Source: Megalonaias nervosa | Taxonomy: Eukaryota; Mollusca; Bivalvia; Unionida; Unionidae | Direction: 5' to 3' | Length of the DNA: 64,000 nt | Assembly (NCBI GenBank): GCA_016617855.1 | Contig: JAECUM010001809.1 | Location: 79,691-143,690, forward strand | Part shown: one piece after another, positions 36,601-44,791 of the stretch | Position numbering within the stretch: position 1 is the stretch's first letter | Layout of the letters: each line of letters opens with the position of its first letter | The notes under the pieces: generated by a model | Database searches by the model: none | Seen by the model: only the letters and a program-made list of their open reading frames with translations | What the model was told of the DNA's origin: nothing | Translations under genes and position numbers: made by a program

Positions 36601-37691
36601 TTACCTCACCATTGCCAAGGAAAACTGATGTTTCCCTTGTGCCGTACTTGTGCCGAAATGTGCAACCAAGAACAACCTTGTCAGCACACACAGGAAGAAC
36701 GCGCCTTAACGGGAAGGTGCGTCAGAGTGGAATTGTTTAAAGCTCTGGACATGGGATACCAACTGTTAGAAGTGTACGAAATTTACCACTTTCCCAAGAC
36801 AGAAAGATACCACAAGGGTGACGAGACTCAAAAAGGCATTTTCGCAGACTACGTGAATGCCTTTTCGAAACTGAAACAAGAAGCTAGTGGCTATCCTTCC
36901 TGGTGCGACACTCCCGAAGACCAAAAGAAATTCAAAGAGAAATACTGGGAGCAGGAAGGCATCACTTTAGACCACATCGAGAAAAAAGAAGGCGATCGTT
37001 TGCCAAAGTGATGTTAAATTGCTTTTGGGATAAAATGGCAGAACGACCGTGTTTACCGAAGTCGGAGTATTTGACAGAACCTTCTCGCTACTTCCAGATG
37101 ATTCACGACAAAACTAAATACATGAAACACGTGGACGTCCTTCGTGAGGACTTGATCTTAGTCAATTACGAAGAAGAACTGGACTTTGTAGAAGCCGACG
37201 AATTTGGAAATGTCATCATTCCGGCTTACGTGACAGCCCATGCTCGCTTAAAACTGTACGAAGCTTTAGAACTGTTAGGAGATCGTGTGCTGTATTTTGA
37301 CACGGACAGTTGCATCTACATCGATCGCCTGGGTCAACCTCACCCTGTCATCGAAGGAGACCGTTTAGGAGCCTGGACGGACGAGCATCCCGACGACAAG
37401 ATTCTAAGTTTTGCAAGTGGCGGTCCCAAAAATTACGGCTACGAATACCGTGACCCTCAAGGAGAAGTGTACACCGAGTATAAAGTGAAAGGAATGACTC
37501 TCATTTATCGCACCAGTCGACTGGTAAACTTTGGCGTCTTGAAAGAAGCCTTGCAGTCTGGAGAGGATGGAAATTTTAAAGTAACCACCCACGAACCGCA
37601 CAAGTCTATCAAATCGTATACCAAATGCGAGTGCGGCTTCCAAACCACTTCACTTTACCATACGCACACGTCGATATTGGTTAGCATATAA
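33693..37691 (+). pseudogene. polB: Protein-primed DNA polymerase B (pPolB), broken
   Basis: Polinton-type replicative polymerase with N-terminal 3'-5' exonuclease. Visible parts are: a Ser/Pro-rich head from the ATG at 33693; the N-terminal domain (33959-34615); Cys-rich zinc-ribbon segments (34720-35030); an Exo I region reading FIDFKC where DxE is expected (35118-35132); Exo II AHNFSEYDG (about 35380-35410); Exo III YCRSDVDIL (about 35760-35786); polymerase motif A DVCSLYP (36440-36465); and motif C YFDTDS (37294-37311). Breaks include a one-base loss near 33895 seen against the older copy, a TGA at 34613-34615 where the older copy has CGA, and further stops or shifts near 34886, 35323, 35400, 35640, 35875, 36156, 36250, 36538 and 37010. 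Non-functional. Confidence 0.9.
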
Positions 37692-37692
37692 G
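37687..37692 (+). promoter_or_regulatory. TATA box of BIR gene
   Basis: TATAAG 58 nt before the ATG at 37750, overlapping the end of the polymerase frame. Confidence 0.5.
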
Positions 37693-37749
37693 AAGGGACA
37701 ACGTCCAAGACCAATAGTTTATTGTCACTACCAACACCAAGCAAGAAAG

Positions 37750-38784
37750 ATGAATCCTTTCAAACAGCAAGTATCAAGCGTAAGACTCAAGTCCAACGAG
37801 AAACTCGAGTACGATACTATGCCTTGCGATGGCAGGGATGCCGTACGCTATGACCTCAGCGATTCAGTATCACATCATGGGAATTTTTCTATGACTAGAC
37901 CTACCATGGAAAGTGATGCTGTGCGTGTCAAACTTAACGGATGCGAAAGCGATGCCACTCGTTATCGTACTCCTTTTCACTTTACTGATTTTCATGGTGG
38001 ATGTCATCATTATGAAGCCATGAGGCTACCATCCTACGGATGTCATGCAATTCTGAACACACTCCTGCATATTTCACCATACCCTCATCGAAATGAACCT
38101 GTGAAAGACGAATATTCGTTCCCTGTGCGTTTGCCTGAATACTGCTACTTTGAAAGTCGGATCCAAACCTTCCGAGGAAAATGGCCAAAATATCTGGGAG
38201 GACCTACCCCTGAAGAATTAGCTAGAGCCGGATTTATATACTTGGACGAAGGGGATAAAGTCAAGTGCTTCAGTTGCGGTGTGTCACTTCACGAGTGGGA
38301 GAAGAAATATTGCGCTTACCTGGAACATACTCGATGGTCTCCAGATTGTCACTACCTACCTTTAGTGGGACCTCGTCATTGAAGTGGGCATACCATTTCG
38401 TGTAAGAAACCAGCTACGTGGCTAGGAGTCAAACCCTGGACAACACCTAGACAAGTATTTAAATCCCATTGGAAAAAGAATCTTCAAACATTACCAAACA
38501 AATTGCAAGAGAAGATCTACAAGGACATTTGGCAGGGACTTGCCAGAACCAAATCTCAATTAGTGACTGTAGAACTTTTGTGTCGAGAAATTCACAAGAG
38601 GAAATTGACAAAAGTCAACAAACAAGTCAGATTTCTCTGGATCAAATGTGCGTTCATCCAAATATTCCGCTTTAGACCATTTACATTTGAAGATTTTATT
38701 GACATTCTTGACCGATTCCTGGATTGGCAGTGGTCAGAAATTAGTCACTATGTTCGTTACTTTCGCTCTAGGAGAAGTGTTTGA
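37750..38784 (+). CDS. BIR-domain (IAP-like) protein with helical extension after an in-frame TGA
   Basis: 210 codons from 37750 to a TGA at 38380-38382. The same frame then stays open for another 134 codons to 38784 with no ATG, so this is one long gene with a single stop or readthrough. Residues about 135-205 form a BIR fold: RIQTFRGKWP, GPTPEELARAGFIYLDEGD, the zinc ligands CFSC, then H and C in HTRWSPDC. BIR proteins of viruses and hosts bind caspases or IAP partners and restrain cell death. The downstream part has an F-box-like LPNKLQEKIYKDIW stretch. The N-terminal 130 residues are unrecognised. No RING is seen. Confidence 0.8.
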
Positions 38785-38789
38785 CTGAC

Positions 38790-39014
38790 ATGGTCATGGA
38801 TACTTTACAAGAGAACATTTGCAGTTTGCCTGTGGAGTTGAGAGAACGCATTTACCGCGAGTTGGTCAAAATACAAGTGAAACTCAAACTCAAAATCATT
38901 TCTCCATTTTTAAACTATGCTCTTTTCCAAAGGAAGCGAAGTCTGATTATGGGAGAATACTACTTCAATCACAAATATAAACGAGGATATTGGCCACGAC
39001 CCAGTGATTCCTGA
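38790..39014 (+). CDS. Small helical protein with LP-x-EL-x-IY motif
   Basis: 74 codons, intact, from an ATG at 38790, five bases after the previous frame ends. Residues 11-25 (SLPVELRERIYRELV) resemble the F-box start pattern and also the LPNKLQEKIYKDIW segment in the C-terminal extension of the BIR gene just upstream. The two probably share descent. Basic and helix-rich; too short for a full F-box plus substrate domain. Function unknown. Confidence 0.5.
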   Translation: MVMDTLQENICSLPVELRERIYRELVKIQVKLKLKIISPFLNYALFQRKRSLIMGEYYFNHKYKRGYWPRPSDS

Positions 39015-39057
39015 TTCTTATTACCTTACACCTAAGAGGGTATAAAAACAGACTACC

Positions 39058-39527
39058 ATGCCACGACCTTTATCATTCGTGATACAACAGATTCCGTGGA
39101 AGGAAATCAATGACATTATTCAAACGGTGTAGGATTACGATTGCCTATTACGAGAACTGTGTCCATTGAATTGGGGTTGACGTGTAGTGTGTGTCTTAGT
39201 GACTTGCTTTCTGGGATTTCGTTTACTAGCCGATTCCTTGTGGACTCTTTACGAACAGTACATACCACCCAAAACACGAAAGTGGTCCCTTTAAATGTAC
39301 ACGAGAGACTCATTCTGCTCAAAGCTTTGCGCTTTCATCTTGATACTTCTCAACCTCTACGGGAAAACAAGATTCGTCAACTTTTAGGCACTGAAGATGT
39401 GTACGACGATGTGTGTGTAGCTTGTGACTTACACCCTCACTGGAAAGATGTACTTGAGGGGAAAAGTTGGGGTTTTGAGGCTTGGACAAAAGAAGTGGCA
39501 CACTATGCCCAAGATCTGTCGTCCTAA
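39058..39527 (+). pseudogene. Unrecognised Polinton gene, broken
   Basis: A start at 39058 (MPRPLSFVIQQIPWKEIND) runs to a TAG at about 39130. A different frame is open from about 39141 to 39527 and carries paired cysteines (CSVCLSDLL and VCVACDLHPHW), possibly a metal site. TATAAAAA at 39043-39050 is too close to the first ATG to be its promoter, so the true start may be lower. Frame breaks mean it is probably dead. The end overlaps the next gene. Confidence 0.45.
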
Positions 39528-39870
39528 AAAATTAAAACGTTCAGTGAAAAAAGTAACTTTTAAACCAGTGTTAATGACAGTACCAGAAGAAGAAGAAGTC
39601 GTGACCGAGGAAAACCACATTCTTCAGGACAGGACCGTTATCGACATCTCCGAAAGGCCACTCCGGGAGGACTCTTGTGTGACTGTGCCAAGGAGTGTAG
39701 AGACTCTAAGAACATTACACACTACCCCTACGATTTCACCTCTTGATCACCACAAATGTTGTACAGAGACTTGTTTATATTCCACTATGATCGTTTTGAT
39801 GTGTCTTTTATTCATGTACTTAACCATTTGGCTTTTATATATTTTTGTCTTTCGTGTTGTTCACAATTAA
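39505..39870 (+). CDS. Small single-pass membrane protein
   Basis: 121 codons, intact, from an ATG at 39505 that overlaps the previous frame by 23 nt. It has a basic start (MPKICRPKKLKRSVKKVTFK), an acidic Ser/Thr-rich middle, and a C-terminal hydrophobic helix (…STMIVLMCLLFMYLTIWLLY…) followed by a short tail, suggesting a C-terminal membrane anchor. AATAAA at about 39879-39884 would serve as an ordinary poly(A) signal. Membrane proteins of this size are common next to the packaging genes of Polintons, but no named family is claimed. Confidence 0.6.
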   Translation: MPKICRPKKLKRSVKKVTFKPVLMTVPEEEEVVTEENHILQDRTVIDISERPLREDSCVTVPRSVETLRTLHTTPTISPLDHHKCCTETCLYSTMIVLMCLLFMYLTIWLLYIFVFRVVHN

Positions 39871-39900
39871 AGATGAGAATAAACTTGTCCTGAAAAAAAG

Positions 39901-39907
39901 TATAAAA
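39901..39907 (+). promoter_or_regulatory. TATA box of packaging ATPase
   Basis: TATAAAA 57 nt before the ATG at 39958. Confidence 0.6.
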
Positions 39908-39957
39908 ACTCTTGTCTTGTTTGTCTTCGTGTCAAAAGTGACATTTCTCACACTACT

Positions 39958-40683
39958 ATGGCTACCTCTACTGTCTCTGCTACCTCCTCCACTGTCAAAG
40001 TCATTGACGAACACGTAGATCGGACTAGCTGGGAGGCCTTGTATCTTAGCCATCCCTTTAACATGCTCATTGCCGGACCTAGCGGTTCAGGCAAAACCGA
40101 ATTTGTCAAACGTTTGATCGAACATAAACATCATTTGATCGATCGTCCACCTCAACGAATCGTGTGGTGTTCCAAAGAGTGGCAATCGGCGTACAGCCTT
40201 CTGCGAGAAAGTCAAGGCGATTCCATCGTCTTTGTGGAAGGCATTCCTGGCGAAGACGACGGAATCGTGTCTGACCCTAGGCAAACTCATTTGGTTATTT
40301 TTGACGACATGTTAGGAGAAGACGAAGAAGAAATTAAACTCTGGTTTACGCGCAAAGGGCATCATCGTAATACCAGTGTCATTTACATTACCCAAAATTT
40401 GTTTCAACAAAGTAAAGCCCATCGTACCATCAGTCTCAATGCTCATTACGTAGTGTTGTTTAAAAGCCCTAGAGATAAATCGCAAGTGCAAGTCTTAGCC
40501 AAACAGTTAGGAACGCCTTGGCTGACTTATCCGTACGATGATGCCACTAAAACCCCACACGCTTATTTACTAGTGGATTTAAAACCCACCAATCCCGATT
40601 ATTTGCTATTTCGTACCCATCTGTTTCACCAAAGGTGCCAAGACGGAGGGCCTGTCGTGTACACGTCCCCTTCGTCGACTTAA
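39958..40683 (+). CDS. HerA/FtsK-type genome-packaging ATPase
   Basis: 241 codons, intact. Walker A is GPSGSGKT (residues about 40-47) and Walker B is HLVIFDDM (about 110-117). A following ITQNLFQQ stretch fits the sensor region of the FtsK/HerA packaging family (A32-like) found in Polintons and adintoviruses. The length is normal for Polinton ATPases. It would drive DNA into preformed capsids. It is one of the few core genes here with no break, although all intact frames may simply be shorter targets for decay. Confidence 0.95.
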   Translation: MATSTVSATSSTVKVIDEHVDRTSWEALYLSHPFNMLIAGPSGSGKTEFVKRLIEHKHHLIDRPPQRIVWCSKEWQSAYSLLRESQGDSIVFVEGIPGEDDGIVSDPRQTHLVIFDDMLGEDEEEIKLWFTRKGHHRNTSVIYITQNLFQQSKAHRTISLNAHYVVLFKSPRDKSQVQVLAKQLGTPWLTYPYDDATKTPHAYLLVDLKPTNPDYLLFRTHLFHQRCQDGGPVVYTSPSST

Positions 40684-40710
40684 CAACAATCACAATCACC
40701 AAAAAAAGTC

Positions 40711-40718
40711 TATAAAAA
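40711..40718 (+). promoter_or_regulatory. TATA box of gene at 40756
   Basis: TATAAAAA 45 nt before the ATG. Confidence 0.6.
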
Positions 40719-40755
40719 CCTCGGTTACTTTGGCTCTGTCTCACACAGCGTCAAC

Positions 40756-41445
40756 ATGACGTCCCTTCAGTCTCACCTTCCCATCAAATTGATTCGTGCC
40801 CTGTACAGTATCAGTCGCGAAAAAAATCCACAAATACGTGCTCGTGTCTTAGAAGCTAGTCTCAAAGAAGTCTTACGATGGTTTACGGTGACAGCACGTC
40901 AATTACTGCAAGTCATCATTCAGATTCCACATCAAACCAAACTTTGTTTTGAGAGAAACAAAGTAGCCTTGACGCAACAAGCCGCTCCTCGCACTGACAC
41001 TCAAATCAAAAAGCAAATCATTTTGAAACCTGGAGGAAGCGGTTCTCTAGGAGGTGTCATCATTCGTTCCCTCTTAAAATGGGATCCTAACGCTCCCAAA
41101 GTCGTCCCCAAGAAAAAAAGCCACGCCCAAACGTACCCAGAAGAAAAAGAAAAAGAGCAACGGTGTCAAGACCAGGTCACAGCCTCAGAAAAAAAGAAAA
41201 GTCCACAGAAAACAGCTTCTACCCACAAGGGAATGTCTCCCAAAACTTCTCCTCCAGCGGTGACACCCTCTTCCTCTTTGGCGGCAGTGGCCGCTTCTCA
41301 GAAAGTACCTGCCCCCAAAATCAAAGTCCAAGAGAGAACGGGTGTGTTACAGAGTTTACTGGATTTGTCCAAGCAAGAACTGTCCCGATTTAGTCCATTG
41401 CGAACTCCTCCACGACGTGTGTTGCCTGTCATCAAGTTGATATGA
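40756..41445 (+). CDS. Basic, Ser/Pro/Lys-rich protein, unrecognised
   Basis: 229 codons, intact. The helical N-terminal third (IKLIRALYSISREKNPQIRA…VLRWFTVTARQLLQVIIQ) is followed by a Gly-rich turn (KPGGSGSLGGVIIRSLLKWD), a long Lys/Ser/Pro-rich disordered segment and a short conserved-looking C-terminus (FSPLRTPPRRVLPVIKLI). It lies between the packaging ATPase and the small basic proteins, so a virion or DNA-binding role is plausible from context only. No family recognised. Confidence 0.6.
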   Translation: MTSLQSHLPIKLIRALYSISREKNPQIRARVLEASLKEVLRWFTVTARQLLQVIIQIPHQTKLCFERNKVALTQQAAPRTDTQIKKQIILKPGGSGSLGGVIIRSLLKWDPNAPKVVPKKKSHAQTYPEEKEKEQRCQDQVTASEKKKSPQKTASTHKGMSPKTSPPAVTPSSSLAAVAASQKVPAPKIKVQERTGVLQSLLDLSKQELSRFSPLRTPPRRVLPVIKLI

Positions 41446-41476
41446 CGCAAAGACAATCAGTGGCGACGCATTCCAG

Positions 41477-41484
41477 TATAAAAA
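41477..41484 (+). promoter_or_regulatory. TATA box of gene at 41539
   Basis: TATAAAAA 62 nt before the ATG. Confidence 0.55.
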
Positions 41485-41538
41485 AAACCGGAGGCAAACA
41501 ATACGGAACAGTGTTTTTGTGCTGCTAAACGCCCAAAG

Positions 41539-41775
41539 ATGTCCCCTCCAAGAAGTACACACCGTTACCATCATGTTTCTTCTTCGGTCCAAAAAGGAAA
41601 AGGTAAACGAAAAAGACAGTCACGTCATCCTAAAAAGCGCTTAGCCAAACATCGACGTCACCCCCAGAAGAGACACACTCGTCCAAAGAAAACAAGTAAC
41701 AACCAAAAGGGAGGATTTGATATGGTACTTGTCAAAGGGATTGTTTTTACAAGATTCTACCGAAAAGAAATATAA
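41539..41775 (+). CDS. Small Arg/Lys/His-rich protein, duplicate 1
   Basis: 78 codons. The first 52 residues are extremely basic (SSVQKGKGKRKRQSR… then KKRLAKHRRHPQKRHTRPKK), like protamine or adenovirus core protein. It is repeated nearly intact in the next gene at 41825-42016, so this is a tandem duplication. The C-terminal 26 residues after KKTSNNQKGG differ from the duplicate and include a hydrophobic stretch, possibly from a frame change. Condensing virion DNA is a reasonable inference from composition. Confidence 0.6.
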   Translation: MSPPRSTHRYHHVSSSVQKGKGKRKRQSRHPKKRLAKHRRHPQKRHTRPKKTSNNQKGGFDMVLVKGIVFTRFYRKEI

Positions 41776-41778
41776 AAG
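41771..41778 (+). promoter_or_regulatory. TATA box of gene at 41825
   Basis: TATAAAAG 54 nt before the ATG, inside the end of the preceding frame. Confidence 0.55.
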
Positions 41779-41824
41779 GACGTATGTCGAGCCATGGATG
41801 TCAGTGTATGTTGTACACCAAAAG

Positions 41825-42016
41825 ATGTCTCCTCATTGTCGTTCTTCTGTCCAGAAAGGAAAAAGAAAAGGAAAAAGACAGTTTCGTCATCCGAAAAAAC
41901 GCTTAGTGAAACATAGACGTCACCCCCAGAAAAGACACACTCGTCCAAAAAAAAGAGGAGTGACCAAAGAGGAGGATTCTTTGGCGATTTTGGAAAACAC
42001 ATCGTCACTTTTATGA
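41825..42016 (+). CDS. Small Arg/Lys/His-rich protein, duplicate 2
   Basis: 63 codons. The ATG at 41825 is chosen because AAGATGTC matches the start of duplicate 1. SSVQKGKRKGKRQFRHPKKR and the following KHRRHPQKRHTRPKK repeat the basic core of duplicate 1; the tail (EEDSLAILENTSSLL) is acidic and different. An ATG at 41794 in another frame gives only a short peptide. Confidence 0.55.
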   Translation: MSPHCRSSVQKGKRKGKRQFRHPKKRLVKHRRHPQKRHTRPKKRGVTKEEDSLAILENTSSLL

Positions 42017-42093
42017 CGAAGCGATAGTCCCCAAAAAAGATTAAAGGACCGTGTGACAAGTCATCGACGTTAGCGTCTTTTTTGCTGTGTGCC

Positions 42094-42496
42094 ATGGAAC
42101 CAATGAACCAACCGAGAAAGATCTCACCCCAAAAAAGACATTTCTCTTCTACCCCCAAAAGGAAAGAAAAGGAAAGGACTGCCACCTCGTTTAGCCAAAC
42201 ATTGGGACATGTTGTCCGTCCTGTCCAAAGCTTCTCCACCCATGCGAAAAAAATTCATTTAAATTGACTCCAAAGACGTCATCGATACCGTGTGCGAATG
42301 TTGTCTGAATGTCTTGAAAGGCACAATACCTTTGTCTAAACACCAGAAAAAATGCTTAGCCAAACATGGACACGTTCTTCGCCAAATGGTACAAAAGAAA
42401 ATACCCATTGGTCAAAAGAAAAAGATGTTCATGCAACGCGGAGGAATTTTGCCCTTTTCGCCCATGTTGCTGAAAGGAATAATGGGAACTATATAA
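42094..42496 (+). pseudogene. Polinton conserved small basic protein (core-protein-like), frameshifted
   Basis: It starts in one frame (MEPMNQPRKISPQKR, 42094-42267) while the conserved part is in another (about 42160-42496, with a TAA near 42262), so at least one frameshift lies between. The conserved part reads VCECCLNVLKGTIPLSKHQK and, further on, KKKMFMQRGGILPF. I recognise this pattern as a small protein in many invertebrate Polintons: Cys pair, LKG.IPLS, and a C-terminal QRGG plus hydrophobic Gly-rich tail. The tail recalls adenovirus core peptides. A TAA at 42494 falls in TATATAAGG, and similar hydrophobic sequence continues beyond it. Confidence 0.6.
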
Positions 42497-42621
42497 GGAC
42501 CCTTGCTGAAAGGAGTTTTGGGAACGATGGGAAACATCCAGCGAGGATAAAGATAAAAAGTCCGAGAAGATAAAAGGGACCTTTGAAGTCAAAAGATCTC
42601 AGATGCGATCCTTGAAATCCG

Positions 42622-43365
42622 ATGGAAGGACGAAAACTGGCTTTAGTGCCTTCCAAACGATGGATGGAATACCATCGTTGGCAACAACAACGAACCCCAC
42701 ATTTACCTCCCAATCCTCATTTGACCGAGATGTCCCAGTTACAACACGAATTGCAATCATTGATGGATCGCAGTGATTTGTCAGAAACGTAAAAATCTCA
42801 ACGGTACGGTCAGTTGTTGCAATGACTGCAACTCTTTCACCAGAAAGCTTTAGATGAAACAGCTCTACCCACTCTGAAAGATTTTAAGGCCTTGATGAAA
42901 AGTCCATCACCAAGACTACCACCACCACCACTAGCCCCAGTAATCAAGACAGAAAGTCAACCACCACTAGTCCCAGTGATCAAGCCAGAAAAAGAAGAAG
43001 AGCTTCAAATTCCACCAGAAAAAGGATGCAAGTTAACAGCACCACCTACATCCAGAATTAGTTGGATTAAAAAGATGATGGCTACCTCTTCTTCCTCAGA
43101 AGAGAAAAAGAAAGAAGGGAAACCAGAAGTAAAACAAGAACTGATTACTCCAGTTCAGAGATCTTCCTCCTCGACACCTATCGCTCGTCAGACACGTAAA
43201 GCATTACAATCTAAGAAAATACCACACGAAGAAAAGAGAAGCATCAGTGAAGAGTGGATCACTTATAAAAAAAAAGGACAAGGTGTTAGCCAGCATTTAC
43301 TTCAATCCATCCCATCCTGCAGGTTACGGAGGAGTTCAGAAATTGTATCCTTCTGCCAAAACTAG
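42622..43365 (+). pseudogene. Polinton pre-integrase protein, two internal stops
   Basis: It starts MEGRKLALVPSKRWMEYHRW at 42622. The same frame runs to 43365 except for a TAA at about 42790 and a TGA at about 42823. The KLALVP start and the later ELQSLM / YGQLLQ helices resemble a protein that precedes integrase or capsid genes in other Polintons (recalled, not checked). The middle is a Pro-rich linker (PRLPPPPLAP…), then a Lys/Ser-rich part ending EEWITYKKK at an A9 run (43267-43275). Beyond that run, integrase sequence continues in a different frame. Confidence 0.55.
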
Positions 43366-44378
43366 ACTGAAAAGTGTACGTTTACCTCAAGTGCAATGCT
43401 GGTTACAAGACCAAGCACGTACACCTTCCACAAACCCATTCGACGAAAATTTTCCAGAATTCGCACCCGAGTGCAGGGCATCGATCATCAATGGCAAGCC
43501 GATTTAGCTGATGTCTCTCATTTGGCCACCTACAATCGTGGTTACAAACACTTGTTTTGTGTCATCGACGTCTTTTCCAAATTTGCTTGGGTCATACCAT
43601 TGACTTCCAAATCGAGCAGTGAGTTAGTCCGAGCCCTCAAACTGGTGTTGAAACAAAGTGGGCGTCACGCTCTTCGATGGCAAAGTGTAAAGCCACCGAA
43701 TTTTTGAACCAAGCTTTCCAAAAAGAATTGAAGAAACATGACATTCATTTTTTCAATACCGAGAATCCCGAAACCAAAGCCAGCATCGTGGAACGTTTTC
43801 AACGCACTTGAAAGAACGCATGTGGAAATATTTTACACATCAACACACTCTCAAGTACATCGAAGTCTTGCCACATCTCGTCCAATCGTACAACCAATCT
43901 TACCATCGGAGCATCGGATATGCCCCCCAAGATGTGACTCCCGACAACGAAGTGACCGTCTTCGAACGCCTGTTTGGTCCGTTCCCAACAGTGACTGTCC
44001 CCAAGAAAGGTGAAGTGTTGGCAGAAGGAGATTGATGTACATTGGCAAACCAAACGCACTTTCGACAAAGGTTACTTACCCAACTGGACCACCGAATTGT
44101 TTCGTGTCACTGAACGTGTGCGTGGTCGTCATCCTCCGGTCTATAAATTGGAAGACATGAACGGGGAAGTGTTTAAAGGAATGTTTTACTTGCCCGAGTC
44201 ACAACGTGTGACCAAAAAAGAAGACGACGTGTACGAGATCGAAAGAATTCTCGATCGAAGAACCAGAAATGTGGGAAAACGACGTGTCAAAGAAGTCAAA
44301 GTACATTGGAAAGGATATCCTCCCAGTTTTGACTCTTGCATCGACGCTTCGCAAATCATCGACTATAAAAAGAAGTGA
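43265..44378 (+). pseudogene. Retroviral-type integrase with chromodomain, broken
   Basis: The N-terminal part reads YFNPSHPAGYGGVQKLY (about 43290-43345), typical of Polinton integrases. The rve core shows the first Asp in WQADLADVS, the second in VIDVFSKFAW and the Glu region near ASIVERF (about 43786). A helical part follows (VQSYNQSYHRSIGYAPQDVT), then a C-terminal chromodomain (YEIERILDRRT…KVHWKGYPPS, 44229-44345). The frame changes near 43430, 43690, 43808 and 44030, so it is dead. It would have catalysed insertion with the 6-bp duplication seen here. The chromodomain is a known Polinton feature thought to guide target choice. Confidence 0.9.
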
Positions 44379-44791
44379 CCATCATACCCTTCAACACAGC
44401 CTCAGCTACTGCAGTGACCACTCCGTCCACCAGTTCTTCCCTGCAACATCAAGAAAAGCAACCCTTGTGGGTGTGGTGTGGAGAACATGTGCCTAAAACG
44501 CAAATCGTCTTTTTCTGCCAAATCTTTGTGGTGTATTGTGTCATCGGTGCTGCCATTGCCAATTTGAGTTTGCAACAAGGAGACAAACAATTGTGGACCA
44601 TTTTAGCTAGCAGTTGCAATGGTTACCTTCTTCCCAATCCACCTCTGAAATATTTCTCTAACGGAAACGACAACAACGGAAGCCTTGTGTCCAACGTTAG
44701 TCCCCCATCCAACAGTCACCCTAACCATCCTCTTTTAGACACTCCTCTGACTTCCAGTGACTCCTTGGACACTAGAACTATGGAATTATGA
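44375..44791 (+). CDS. Polinton two-helix membrane protein
   Basis: About 138 codons. A Ser/Thr-rich start leads to QPLWVWCGEHVPKTQIVFFC, a hydrophobic segment (QIFVVYCVIGAAIANLSL), a second one (LWTILASSCNGYLLPNP), then a Ser/Pro/Asn-rich tail. The WCGE..PK.Q and SSC.GYLLPNP blocks recur in my memory of invertebrate Polintons, between integrase and penton as here. There is no ATG in the frame: it begins GTG at 44375 after an upstream TAA, so the start codon may be mutated. The stop overlaps the penton ATG (ATGA). Confidence 0.65.
   Translation: MTIIPFNTASATAVTTPSTSSSLQHQEKQPLWVWCGEHVPKTQIVFFCQIFVVYCVIGAAIANLSLQQGDKQLWTILASSCNGYLLPNPPLKYFSNGNDNNGSLVSNVSPPSNSHPNHPLLDTPLTSSDSLDTRTMEL

Noticed and set aside
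37404..37643. Minus-strand frame within the polymerase
   Set aside because: Overlaps the polymerase motif C region in the sense frame; no independent support.
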